From Desulforhopalus singaporensis (GTDB lineage: Bacteria > Desulfobacterota > Desulfobulbia > Desulfobulbales > Desulfocapsaceae): DNA of 64,000 nucleotides. Below, in pieces: positions 26,205 through 34,648 of the stretch (position 1 is the stretch's first letter; the number at the start of each line of letters is the position of its first letter). The notes beneath the pieces were generated by a model. It saw only the letters and a program-made list of their open reading frames with translations. It did not search any database and was not told the DNA's origin. The stretch is taken from NCBI RefSeq assembly GCF_900104445.1, contig NZ_FNJI01000012.1, forward strand, positions 1 to 64,000. The letters run 5' to 3'. A program made the translations under genes and the position numbers.

Positions 26205-27141
26205 GTCCCAGCCACCCGGAGATTTTTTTCAATATCTGTATTTCATCCTCTACCTGGTACCACTGCAACCTGTCCATTTTGGTAAACCAGGTATATTGTC
26301 TTTTAGCGTATCTTCTGGTATCACGGGCCATCAGTCGGCACATCTCGTCAAAGCTCCATTTATTGCTTATATAATTATTCATGTGACGGTAACCGATCGA
26401 TTGCATCGACTTCAACTCGGGACTGTAACCCATCCGTAACAGTCCCCTGACCTCGTCTTCAAAGCCGCTCTCAACCATAATCTTTGTTCTTTTATTTATT
26501 CTCTGATAGAGAAGCTGCCGGTCACAGGTGAGCCCTATCTGCAAAGTGTCCGCAAAGGACGGTCGACCGGTATTTTTTTTATGTTCTGCAAGATGGGCGG
26601 ACCAGGGCCTGCCGGTTAAAAGATACACTTCCAGGGCGCGCAACAGCCTCTGCGTATCGTTACGATGTATTTTAGTTGCCATAATACGGTCATATGCAGC
26701 CAACTGCTCATGCATTATCTCGCTTCCAGCGCTTGCAAGTTTTTGTCGCAATTCTTCCCGTAATCCGGAGTCAGACGGGGCGTCGGGAAATATTCCTTCA
26801 AGCAGAGTCTTCAGGTACAGACCGGTACCTCCGGTCAAAAGAGGTACCTTGTTTCTGGCGTGAATTGTCCGGATCAGCGCAAGACTGTCTTCTGCAAATC
26901 TTGCCGCATCGTAATTCTCTTCCGGGTCTACAATATCGATCAGATGATGGGGAACACGGGCTCTTTCTTCAGGAGTCGCTTTGGCTGTGCCGATATCCAT
27001 GTACCTGTATACCTGCATCGAATCAACACTTATTATCTCACAGTTGAAACGCTCTGCGATTTCAAGCGACAGCCTTGTTTTACCGATGGCTGTCGGGCCG
27101 ACAAGAATAAGAACAGGTTTTTCAATAGTGTCGTGATTCAC
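26197..27141 (-). CDS. miaA: tRNA dimethylallyltransferase
   Basis: A 314-residue enzyme that puts the dimethylallyl group on A37 of tRNA, the substrate for MiaB. P-loop VGPTAIGKTRLSLEIA, then DSMQVYRYMDIGTAK, VPHHLIDIVDP and TGGTGLYLKTLLEG are all present. The C-terminal part contains KSMQSIGYRH and RRYAKRQYTWF. The start is a GTG overlapping the comEA stop (GTGA), a sign of translational coupling. The 3' end overlaps recJ. Confidence 0.95.
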   Translation of the reverse strand: MNHDTIEKPVLILVGPTAIGKTRLSLEIAERFNCEIISVDSMQVYRYMDIGTAKATPEERARVPHHLIDIVDPEENYDAARFAEDSLALIRTIHARNKVPLLTGGTGLYLKTLLEGIFPDAPSDSGLREELRQKLASAGSEIMHEQLAAYDRIMATKIHRNDTQRLLRALEVYLLTGRPWSAHLAEHKKNTGRPSFADTLQIGLTCDRQLLYQRINKRTKIMVESGFEDEVRGLLRMGYSPELKSMQSIGYRHMNNYISNKWSFDEMCRLMARDTRRYAKRQYTWFTKMDRLQWYQVEDEIQILKKISGWLGHE

Positions 27142-27728
27142 TGTTGTGTCGTAAAAGTAAATTTAGTTGCCAGGTATTGCGCCTTGTTATCACCGACGCC
27201 TTTTAGCATCGTGAGCGATTCCTGGCAGGTGAACGGACCAATAGAGTTACGGTGGCGAATTATCTTATCCGCCAGAATCGGCCCTACTCCGTTTACGGTC
27301 ATCAATAGTTCCCTTGATGCCTGGTTGACCGGAATCTTTGCAAAAAAGAACGGAGAATTGGCTGCGGCAACCCGAGATTCACCGGGTATCTGCCGACCAT
27401 TGCAGGGACTCAGGGAAAGACCGCGCCCCATGCTATCCACAAGTTTTCTGCAAGTTGACTCACCCTCTTGCGTTTTATGGTTGTTTTCGGCAATTCGCAC
27501 ATAACCTGCCAGGTCAAAACAGCAAACAAGTGCCATGACCAGAATAACCGCTATGATCCTGTAATCTTTTTCGAGCTTTTCTTCAAGAGACGACATAGAG
27601 GCAATAGCTTTACAGAGGCGACGTGTCTTACAAAATTTTTCCGGCTTTTTCACTGCGACATGGGGAACACTGTTTTCTTTATCGTTGTGTTCTTGCAGAT
27701 CAGTGATTATAAAACCATACCTTGACAT
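27138..27728 (-). CDS. ComEA-like helix-hairpin-helix membrane protein
   Basis: A 196-residue protein with a basic N-terminus, one membrane segment (RIIAVILVMALVCCFDLAGYV, about residues 55-75) and a C-terminal ComEA-type helix-hairpin-helix domain: IPVNQASRELLMTVNGVGPILADKIIRHR and LTMLKGVGDNKAQYL. ComEA proteins bind DNA at the outer face of the inner membrane during uptake. Here the cytoplasmic N-terminal part (about 54 residues) is longer than usual. The gene leads an operon with miaA and recJ. As comM is broken in this genome, a role in transformation is open. Confidence 0.75.
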   Translation of the reverse strand: MSRYGFIITDLQEHNDKENSVPHVAVKKPEKFCKTRRLCKAIASMSSLEEKLEKDYRIIAVILVMALVCCFDLAGYVRIAENNHKTQEGESTCRKLVDSMGRGLSLSPCNGRQIPGESRVAAANSPFFFAKIPVNQASRELLMTVNGVGPILADKIIRHRNSIGPFTCQESLTMLKGVGDNKAQYLATKFTFTTQQ

Positions 27729-27762
27729 TTAGCAAAAGATAAAGAAATCCATTTGTAATCAT

Positions 27763-28233
27763 ATGACTGTCCAACAACCTTTTAACATTGTTCTGGTAGA
27801 ACCCGAAATCCCCCCAAACACAGGCTCTATAGCCCGCCTGTGCGGAGCAACGAGCAGCGTTCTTCACCTGGTACGCCCCCTTGGTTTTTCAACGGATGAC
27901 AAACACTTAAAGCGTGCAGGTCTTGATTACTGGGCCCATGTAGACATCAGATATTGGCAAAATCTAGAAAGTTTTTTAAAGGCCCAGAAGGAACATGAAC
28001 TGTTCTTTTTCACTACCAAGAGCAAAAGAGAATACACGGTTGCCGACTTCCCTCCGGGCGCTTTTCTTGTTTTTGGCAAAGAGACCAAAGGATTACCCAC
28101 CGATATTCTGGAACTGTACGAGGACAGATGCTTCACCGTTCCCATGGCCAACAGCAATATCCGTAGCCTTAATCTTGCAATGACCGCCGGCATCGTCCTC
28201 TACGAGGCGATTCGCCAGAGTCATTTGTCTTGA
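27763..28233 (+). CDS. trmL: tRNA (cytidine(34)-2'-O)-methyltransferase
   Basis: A 156-residue SPOUT-class methyltransferase for the wobble nucleotide of leucine tRNAs. NIVLVEPEIPPNTGSIARLCGAT is the N-terminal hallmark; LVFGKETKGLP and IRSLNLAMTAGIVLYEA form the knotted SAM site. Length is standard. Divergent from comEA with 34 bases between starts. Its stop overlaps the candidate serC promoter. Confidence 0.94.
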   Translation: MTVQQPFNIVLVEPEIPPNTGSIARLCGATSSVLHLVRPLGFSTDDKHLKRAGLDYWAHVDIRYWQNLESFLKAQKEHELFFFTTKSKREYTVADFPPGAFLVFGKETKGLPTDILELYEDRCFTVPMANSNIRSLNLAMTAGIVLYEAIRQSHLS

Positions 28234-28257
28234 TAGAGTCTGTACCAATAGTATACA
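28230..28257 (+). promoter_or_regulatory. Candidate promoter of serC
   Basis: TTGATA (28230-28235), 16 bases, TATACA (28252-28257). It begins at the trmL stop codon and lies about 70 bases before serC. Confidence 0.45.
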
Positions 28258-28327
28258 AGGGTTACCATTACACTTACCTGCACCAAAAAAAAATACAAAC
28301 ATCTCAACTTCAACAAGGAGAAACACA

Positions 28328-29413
28328 ATGGGTGATCGCGTATTCAATTTTAGTCCCGGTCCGGCAACGCTTCCTCTTGAAGTCCTTGAAAAAGCTGGAA
28401 AAGACGTCGTTGACTTTCAGGATACCGGCATCGGTCTTATAGAAATGAGCCATCGCTCCAAGGAATTCATGACCGTGGCCGCCGACGCCGAAGCCAATCT
28501 GCGCGAACTGATGAATATTCCACAGAATTACAAGGTGCTGTTTTTACAGGGTGGAGCTTCTTCGCAATTTTTCATGATCCCTATGAATCTGCTGGGTGAT
28601 AAGAAAAAAGCAACATACCTGGACACCGGAACCTGGTCCAATAAAGCGATAAAAGAAGCGCGTATTTTCGGCGACATAGATGTCGCCTTTTCAAGTGAAG
28701 ACTCAAGTTTCAACCGGGTTCCCGAAGATGGCGAATATACGGTCTCCGAGGATTCCGAGTATCTCTATTATGTCTCCAACAACACCATTTACGGGACGCA
28801 GTTTCCCACTGCGCCCAGTACCTCGAAAATGCTGGTGTGCGACATGAGTTCGGATATCCTGTCCCGTCCCGTCGATGTGAGCAGGTACGGTATAATCTTT
28901 GCCGGAGCTCAGAAAAATCTCGGCCCAGCCGGAGTAACCATTGTCATCATAAGGGAAGATTTGCTCGACACCACACCGGAGAATGTTCCGACCATGCTGC
29001 GTTATAAAACCCACGCCGACAAGGATTCCATGTTCAACACCCCGCCCTGCTTTTCAATATACGTCATGGGAGAGGTATTGAAATGGCTCAAGCGTCAGGG
29101 AGGAGTGGAAGCGATCGAGAAACACAACAAGGAAAAAGCGGCGATGCTGTATGAGGCAATTGATCAGTCCGACTATTACCGTGGTCATGCAGAAACAGCC
29201 TCCAGGTCGATAATGAACATATCCTTCAACCTGCCGACCCCGGAACTGGAAGTCAAATTCATAGCTGAAGCCGCCGCAATCGGCCTCAACGGACTCAAGG
29301 GCCACCGTTCCATCGGCGGATGCCGGGCATCCATCTATAATGCTTTTCCCAGAAATGGCATTGAAAAGCTGGTCGCATTCATGCGGGTATTTGAGACAAA
29401 CAACCCCGCATAA
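28328..29413 (+). CDS. serC: Phosphoserine aminotransferase
   Basis: A 361-residue PLP enzyme that makes phosphoserine from 3-phosphohydroxypyruvate and glutamate; it may also serve pyridoxine synthesis. It shows FNFSPGPATLPLEVLE, MEMSHRS-type block (IEMSHRSKEF), and the cofactor lysine in FAGAQKNLGPAGVT. The C-terminus has GLKGHRSIGGCRASIYNA. The ATG is preceded by AAGGAG with 7 bases between. A short gap (14 bases) separates it from the radical SAM gene. Confidence 0.95.
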   Translation: MGDRVFNFSPGPATLPLEVLEKAGKDVVDFQDTGIGLIEMSHRSKEFMTVAADAEANLRELMNIPQNYKVLFLQGGASSQFFMIPMNLLGDKKKATYLDTGTWSNKAIKEARIFGDIDVAFSSEDSSFNRVPEDGEYTVSEDSEYLYYVSNNTIYGTQFPTAPSTSKMLVCDMSSDILSRPVDVSRYGIIFAGAQKNLGPAGVTIVIIREDLLDTTPENVPTMLRYKTHADKDSMFNTPPCFSIYVMGEVLKWLKRQGGVEAIEKHNKEKAAMLYEAIDQSDYYRGHAETASRSIMNISFNLPTPELEVKFIAEAAAIGLNGLKGHRSIGGCRASIYNAFPRNGIEKLVAFMRVFETNNPA

Positions 29414-29427
29414 TCCTGAAGCCGCAG

Positions 29428-30297
29428 ATGAACTATATTGGCAACATCATCCGGCCGCCCAGCGAGGCGGACTCGATCATCCTCCAGGTGACGGTCGGAT
29501 GTTCCCATAATAAATGCACGTTTTGCGGAGCATACAAAGATCAGCCTTTTACGGTCAAAGACAGCAAAACCATCGATGACGACCTGAACTTTGCAAGCAG
29601 ATATTGCCGAAATCAGACAAGAGTATTCCTGGCCGACGGAGATGCCCTCATCCTCTCGCAGGAAAAATTGACCGTGATTTTAAAAAAGATTCGCAGATCG
29701 GTACCCTGGGCAAGAAGAGTTTCCCTGTACGGCAATGGTTTAGCTATTCGCAGCAAAACTACTCAACAGCTTCGTGAGTTGAAATCCCTTGGCCTTGACC
29801 GGGTTTATCTCGGCCTTGAGAGTGGCTCCGCCGAGATACTTGATTTTGTTAATAAAAAAGAATCACCAGAGAGCATGATAGCGGCGGGAAAAAAGGTTAA
29901 AGACGCCGGGCTGTTTCTCTCAGTTACTTGCCTTCTGGGGTTGGCCGGGATTGAAAAATCAGCTCGGCATGCAATAGAAACCGCAAGGGTTCTCAACACC
30001 ATTGCGCCAAACCAGGTGGCTATCCTGTCCTATCTACCTCTGGCAAACACTCCGCTGGGACAGGCAGTTGCAGATGGATCTTTTACCATCCCCCAACCAG
30101 ACAAGATACTTGGAGAGCTTCGGTTGATAATAGAAAATATTTCCGGAATCAAATGTCAGTTCCACGCCAATCACGGCTCTAACTACCTCCCCCTTTCAGG
30201 GCGTCTGCCCCGCGACAGGCAATTCTTTCTGGACCAGATCGAAAAAGCGCAGTATGGCAAAATTGCAACCGTCCCTGAATTCAGGAGGACATTATGA
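29428..30297 (+). CDS. Radical SAM protein of unknown substrate
   Basis: A 289-residue radical SAM enzyme. The cluster motif is CSHNKCTFC in VTVGCSHNKCTFCGAYKD. A SAM-binding GLDRVYLGLESGS segment follows, typical of the Elp3/MiaB-like fold. It lacks B12-binding and TRAM domains. Such stand-alone proteins occur widely in anaerobes and their reaction is not known to me. It ends with an ATGA overlap with rlmN, so the two are co-translated. Confidence 0.8.
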   Translation: MNYIGNIIRPPSEADSIILQVTVGCSHNKCTFCGAYKDQPFTVKDSKTIDDDLNFASRYCRNQTRVFLADGDALILSQEKLTVILKKIRRSVPWARRVSLYGNGLAIRSKTTQQLRELKSLGLDRVYLGLESGSAEILDFVNKKESPESMIAAGKKVKDAGLFLSVTCLLGLAGIEKSARHAIETARVLNTIAPNQVAILSYLPLANTPLGQAVADGSFTIPQPDKILGELRLIIENISGIKCQFHANHGSNYLPLSGRLPRDRQFFLDQIEKAQYGKIATVPEFRRTL

Positions 30298-31373
30298 GCG
30301 AAAGGACAAAAACCGATCTCAGAAATTTCGACCAGGCCGGACTCGTCAAGTTTGTTGAGTCGCTGGGACAACCGGCGTTTCGGGGAAAACAGATTATGGG
30401 TTGGTTGTATCGTCCTGGAATATCCGGATTTTCCGAAATGACAGATCTGGCAAAAGATTTTCGCAGGGTTCTTTGCGAGCATGCCTGCATCTCAGAATTT
30501 CTTGACCCTATCGTTGAAAAGGCGAGCGACGGGTGCGTAAAATTCGGCTTCACCCTTGACGACGGACATATCATCGAGTCCGTTCTTATTCCCGAACCGG
30601 ACAGGAACACCCTGTGTATTTCCTCCCAGGTCGGCTGTGCAATGGGCTGCAGTTTTTGCCTTACAGGCACCATGGGATTTATCAGGAACCTGAACCCTTC
30701 GGAAATTGTCAATCAGGTGTGCGGGGTGCGTGACTACCTCCTGGCGACCCCGAAAGATCAGCTCATCGGCCCGGAACGGGTAACCAACGTAGTATTTATG
30801 GGAATGGGAGAGCCGCTCAACAACCTGGAAAACGTACTGACGTCCTTGTCGATAATGACCGAACAGAAAGGACTGGATCTCGCTGCCAGAAAAATAACCG
30901 TATCAACATGTGGCATAGCGTCGAAAATCAAAGAGCTGGGTGAAAGATCCACTGTCAACCTGGCAATTTCCCTGCACTCCGTAAAAAATTCCGTCCGCAG
31001 TCAGATCATGCCGGTCAACAACCGTTATCCGGTTGAAGTACTGCTGGAAACGTGTAAAAACTTTCCGATGCCCAAAAGAAAGCGCATCATGTTTGAATAC
31101 ACCCTCCTTGCCGGGATAAACGATTCAGACGAAGATGCGGAAATGGTGGCGCGCATGTTGCGCGGCATCCCCTGTAAGATAAACCTGCTCGGTTACAATG
31201 AGTGCCCATCCCTGCCCTATAAAAGCCCTGACAGGGGTCGGCTCCTGGCGTTCCAGAAGATTCTGATCGATCATCACTATACAGTGTTTATAAGAAATAG
31301 CCGCGGCGCGGACATTTCTGCAGCCTGCGGTCAGCTGGCAACTGAACAAAACCTTACCGCACCGGGCAAATAG
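30294..31373 (+). CDS. rlmN: 23S rRNA (adenine(2503)-C2)-methyltransferase
   Basis: A 359-residue radical SAM enzyme that methylates A2503 of 23S rRNA and A37 of some tRNAs. The cluster motif CAMGCSFC is in SSQVGCAMGCSFCLTGTMGF. The C-terminal methyl-carrying cysteine is in GADISAACGQL. VFMGMGEPLNN and KRIMFEYTLLAGINDS are family hallmarks. The start has GGAGG upstream and overlaps the previous gene. Complete. Confidence 0.95.
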   Translation: MSERTKTDLRNFDQAGLVKFVESLGQPAFRGKQIMGWLYRPGISGFSEMTDLAKDFRRVLCEHACISEFLDPIVEKASDGCVKFGFTLDDGHIIESVLIPEPDRNTLCISSQVGCAMGCSFCLTGTMGFIRNLNPSEIVNQVCGVRDYLLATPKDQLIGPERVTNVVFMGMGEPLNNLENVLTSLSIMTEQKGLDLAARKITVSTCGIASKIKELGERSTVNLAISLHSVKNSVRSQIMPVNNRYPVEVLLETCKNFPMPKRKRIMFEYTLLAGINDSDEDAEMVARMLRGIPCKINLLGYNECPSLPYKSPDRGRLLAFQKILIDHHYTVFIRNSRGADISAACGQLATEQNLTAPGK

Positions 31374-31543
31374 CTGTACGGTTTTGTTATTATCATCGCG
31401 GCTATGCGGCAAAAGCTGCAGCTGCGTTTTTTTCGGGGAAGGCAACACCTACAGATAACTTTAACTGCACGCCTTATCTCGCTATATATCTGACACTTTA
31501 GCTACTAGATATTTTTCTTGTGCAGATCTTTTCCGCCCCGCTC

Positions 31544-33151
31544 TCACCCTCCATAGATGAAGGCGATATTGAGGCAACCGATGATAAAGCCCAGCAGCGC
31601 CCCGAACAGGTTTATGTACTTGAACTGTTCCTCCATGATGGAGAGCAGCAGGCGTTCAAGCCGAAGCAGGTCTAGGGAGTTGATTTTTTCCGTTACGATC
31701 TGGCGTATATTGAGCGATTGAACGAGCCCCGGAACCTCTGAGGCCAACATCGCCGAGGCCATAAGCTGCAGCGATTTGGCAACCCCTTCCTTTACCCCGG
31801 CCGGGACAATGGAGGCGAGGCGGCCAATTTTTTTGTTCATAAGCGAAGCGGAAAGAGAATCCACCATGGCGTCAACCGTTTTCAGTGTCGTCTGCGACTG
31901 CAGCAATTCACGAATTTCATTTTTCAGCCATTTCTGGGAATCGACAGACGCCTCGGGACCAAGAAGATCACTAAGCATCTCTCCGATGACGGCCCCTTCC
32001 GACTGGAGGTGATTTTCAATGGTGGACCTGATCATTGATGAAAACAGTTCCGCCACCTCTTTTTCCTTGAGCAGCAAAACGATCTGTTTTACGCACTGGT
32101 GACAGAAATCATCAACGGCTTCCTCATTTTCCGCCTTCACCCACTGCACAATCGGTTTATTGAGATACTCTACCCCCTTTTCCCTCAGGATCGAAACCAC
32201 CTTCTGCTGTACTTCCTCGGATTGCAGCCAAGCAGTAATATCGCTATTCTTCTCTATCAGGTATTCCCGGATTTTTTCTTCGACAGTATCCATTTTAAGA
32301 AAATTCCGAACCATGTCGGACATCGACCCCAGAGAATCGATAAATGAATCGACACCGGCGCAAGCCCCTGCCACAACCTTGTCCCGGACGGCCGGTTCGC
32401 TTACGAGGGTCGCCAGTTTTTTCAGGAACCCTGGGATCTGTTTTTCAAGCGAATCGATCAACAGCTCTTGAACCGAAGAGGGGAGAATCTCGGCTAGAGA
32501 TTTTTTCTGTCTGAGAACATTATATACTTTCTGGTGCACCAGATCCTCCACCCACTGCTCCATCGCCACACTGTCGAACATCCTGACAAGGCTCTGGTGG
32601 AGAAACTCGTAACCGACCTCCCGTTTATCCGCTGAAAGTACAGACGTAACGTCAAGAGCTAGAAACGACTCGATCTTCTTTTCAAGGGCACTGTTTATTA
32701 TCTGGGTAAATTCTCTCGAGGCAAAAAACGCCCTGAGTTGACTTTTTGCCTGATATGTAACCGCCTTTTCACCGATATTGACATAAACCTGGAACTTAGG
32801 AGACACAATAGAGGAAAGGGGGCCGAAGTCCTTCTGCAGCACCTGCTCTACCCGGTTGCTGATAAGATTGTAGAGGTGATCCTGAAAAGCGCTCTGCTGC
32901 AACCCCCTGCCGACTTCCTCGCTGGTAAGCAGGTGATCTCCGACGACCTCCCCCATATTCCTGGCAAGCTCCAGCCGTTTTGACGGAATAACTCCGGGGG
33001 TCATCGGAACCCTTATCCCGGCTACCCGCCATGGCCTCAGCGGCCGAAACAACATCTTTATAGCTATCCTGTTTGTCAAATAACCGATAAAGGCCCCGAC
33101 AACAGGAGGTCCTGCAAATTTTGACCAGTAGAGAAGGTCTGGAGAAATCAT
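31544..33151 (-). CDS. DUF445 family membrane protein
   Basis: A 535-residue protein with a membrane segment at each end: AGPPVVGAFIGYLTNRIAIKMLF near the N-terminus and NLFGALLGFIIGCLNIAFIYGG at the C-terminus. The N-terminal block RPLRPWRVAGIRVPMTPGVIPSKR is the DUF445 signature. Between them lies a long helical region with many charged residues, probably amphipathic or coiled-coil and located on one side of the membrane. Function unknown. It stands alone, convergent with rlmN. Confidence 0.82.
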   Translation of the reverse strand: MISPDLLYWSKFAGPPVVGAFIGYLTNRIAIKMLFRPLRPWRVAGIRVPMTPGVIPSKRLELARNMGEVVGDHLLTSEEVGRGLQQSAFQDHLYNLISNRVEQVLQKDFGPLSSIVSPKFQVYVNIGEKAVTYQAKSQLRAFFASREFTQIINSALEKKIESFLALDVTSVLSADKREVGYEFLHQSLVRMFDSVAMEQWVEDLVHQKVYNVLRQKKSLAEILPSSVQELLIDSLEKQIPGFLKKLATLVSEPAVRDKVVAGACAGVDSFIDSLGSMSDMVRNFLKMDTVEEKIREYLIEKNSDITAWLQSEEVQQKVVSILREKGVEYLNKPIVQWVKAENEEAVDDFCHQCVKQIVLLLKEKEVAELFSSMIRSTIENHLQSEGAVIGEMLSDLLGPEASVDSQKWLKNEIRELLQSQTTLKTVDAMVDSLSASLMNKKIGRLASIVPAGVKEGVAKSLQLMASAMLASEVPGLVQSLNIRQIVTEKINSLDLLRLERLLLSIMEEQFKYINLFGALLGFIIGCLNIAFIYGG

Positions 33152-33429
33152 GAATATAACGTAATGGTAAAATTAACTATGACTGACTGTAAATATCGCT
33201 TTTTGCATCCGTTCTGATATTTGGAAATATGGCTCAACTATTTACTGTTTTTTCTATTTCAAGGAAAGGCTTAATTATATTTTCATCCCCTGCCGGACAT
33301 CAAGACAACCGCATCGAAACAATCTGGCAACGTTTTTTTTGCAAAATCAGGTTTAAACCAATTACTCCTATGGTGATTGTGTCATTCTTAGCGACGACCG
33401 GTATGTTTTGCCAATGGAGGCATTGATTC

Positions 33430-33497
33430 CTGGTCTTACCAATGCCCACTGGTGCAACAGTGATACATGGTCGCCATGACAATGACCAGAGTTTTTT
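33430..33497 (+). ncRNA. Possible small structured RNA or terminator cluster
   Basis: CTGGTC (33430-33435) pairs with GACCAG (33484-33489). Inside are two hairpins: CACTG/CAGTG (33447-33451, 33458-33462) and CATGG-TCG-CCATG (33466-33478). A run of seven T follows (33491-33497). This three-stem shape with a U-run would fit the 3' end of a small RNA. No known RNA family is recognised. Confidence 0.3.
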
Positions 33498-33615
33498 TAA
33501 AAAAATAATTATTGTTCTCGCCAGATTTTTTTGCAACCTGTTCCGTCCATCACTATTTTTTTTCGAAATAGCAAATATTATTTTTCTTATTTTCATGATC
33601 TTACACATTTTTTTT

Positions 33616-33695
33616 GGGGTGGAACCAGTCGCTGGAACCACGATCACCCACCCCCTTCCCCCATCCGCGCTAACGGATGGGGGAAGATGTTTTTA
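33616..33695 (+). ncRNA. Possible small RNA or leader RNA ending in a strong terminator
   Basis: GGGGTGG (33616-33622) pairs with CCACCCC (33648-33654), enclosing hairpin CCAG-TCG-CTGG (33625-33635). Directly next to it is a perfect 13-base stem (33655-33667 with 33674-33686) with a 6-base loop, followed by ATGTTTTT. The stems abut without spare bases, as in compact structured RNAs. It does not match riboswitch classes I know. The nearest gene downstream is sdhC, 224 bases on. Confidence 0.4.
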
Positions 33696-33751
33696 CCAAA
33701 AGAACATTGTTACTCATGGAAAATAAAATAGTTTCTTAGAAAAAAAGGGAT

Positions 33752-33769
33752 ACAGTGCAAATACACTGT
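33752..33769 (+). promoter_or_regulatory. Inverted repeat, possible CRP/FNR-type operator before sdhC
   Basis: ACAGTG, six bases, CACTGT: a perfect dyad with the spacing of CRP/FNR-family sites, about 150 bases before sdhC and just upstream of an AT-rich block. The regulator is unknown. Confidence 0.4.
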
Positions 33770-33918
33770 TATATCGTATATATATAACGTTTTCCCGATA
33801 CAGCTCACCGTCACCACACCCTGTAGAAAGGAAAATTCTCTTTTCTTTTTTGTTTTTTTATATTAACAGTCAGCCAACAACTAACATTAACTCATAAAAT
33901 TTCACCGAAGGTGCACTT

Positions 33919-34566
33919 ATGTGGTTTGTCAGATTCATTTCCTCATCCATTGGCAAAAAAATCGTCATGGCAACTACCGGGTTGCTGTTGGTTCTTTTCC
34001 TGTTTACCCACGCTGCCGGGAATGCGACCATTTTCATGAGCAGCGAAGTGTTTCAGGACTATGCCAATGAGCTGCACAGCCACCCGCTCATTGTGCTGGT
34101 TTTCAGCTTTAGCCTGCTGCTCATTTTTCTGGCTCACATTGTGGCGGGTCTCTATCTCTTTTTTGAAAATCGCGAGGAAAGCAAATCCAGGTACGTGGTC
34201 ACGACCCGTGTTGTTGAAAACTCGTTCGCATCGCGGACAATGCCCTACACCGGATTATTCATACTGCTTTTTCTTCTCGTTCACATCATGGGATTCACTT
34301 TTTCTCCCGAGGACGTTTTGATTTCGGTCACCGTAAAGGAACTCCTTGGAAATTTCTTCTATTCATTTTTCTACATAGCCGCGTTCATTGCGCTGTTTAT
34401 TCATCTGAGCCACGGTTTCTGGTCGATGCTGCAAACCTTCGGCGTAAACCATCCGCGATACAACGTCTTCATTTCCCGCTTGACCATACTTATTCCGCTA
34501 TTCTTTCTGTTGATTTTTGGAGGCGTAGCCCTCTACTTTATGACAGGTCTTGGAGCCAATTACTAA
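33919..34566 (+). CDS. sdhC: Succinate dehydrogenase/fumarate reductase cytochrome b558 subunit
   Basis: A 215-residue membrane anchor with five hydrophobic helices, the single-subunit diheme type (type B) that reacts with menaquinone. Candidate heme histidines are in LFTHAAGN, LLVHIMGF and IHLSHGFW, plus a late one in VNHPRY. The start MWFVRFISSSIGKKIVMA is typical. It begins the operon C-A-B. In sulfate reducers of this type the enzyme works in succinate/propionate metabolism or fumarate respiration (family knowledge). Confidence 0.92.
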   Translation: MWFVRFISSSIGKKIVMATTGLLLVLFLFTHAAGNATIFMSSEVFQDYANELHSHPLIVLVFSFSLLLIFLAHIVAGLYLFFENREESKSRYVVTTRVVENSFASRTMPYTGLFILLFLLVHIMGFTFSPEDVLISVTVKELLGNFFYSFFYIAAFIALFIHLSHGFWSMLQTFGVNHPRYNVFISRLTILIPLFFLLIFGGVALYFMTGLGANY

Positions 34567-34648
34567 CGACCGCTCTATTAGCTGGACCAAAGAAACCCAT
34601 AACCGAAAGATAAGACACTCTAAAAGCAACTACCCAAGGTTTTGAAAT

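Larger units (their letters stand above)
33152..33918. other. 767-base region before sdhC with structured RNA candidates
   Basis: No convincing protein gene. Two stem-loop clusters, each ending in a U-run on the + strand, lie at 33430-33497 and 33616-33695. An inverted repeat is at 33752-33769. AT-rich sequence (33770-33800) with TATATATATAAC could hold the sdhC promoter. The region is poly-T rich between 33500 and 33615. Confidence 0.5.

Noticed and set aside
33229-33726. Two + strand frames of 65 and 94 residues in the gap before sdhC
   Set aside because: No ribosome site, poly-T derived hydrophobic composition, and the stem-loops explain the sequence better.
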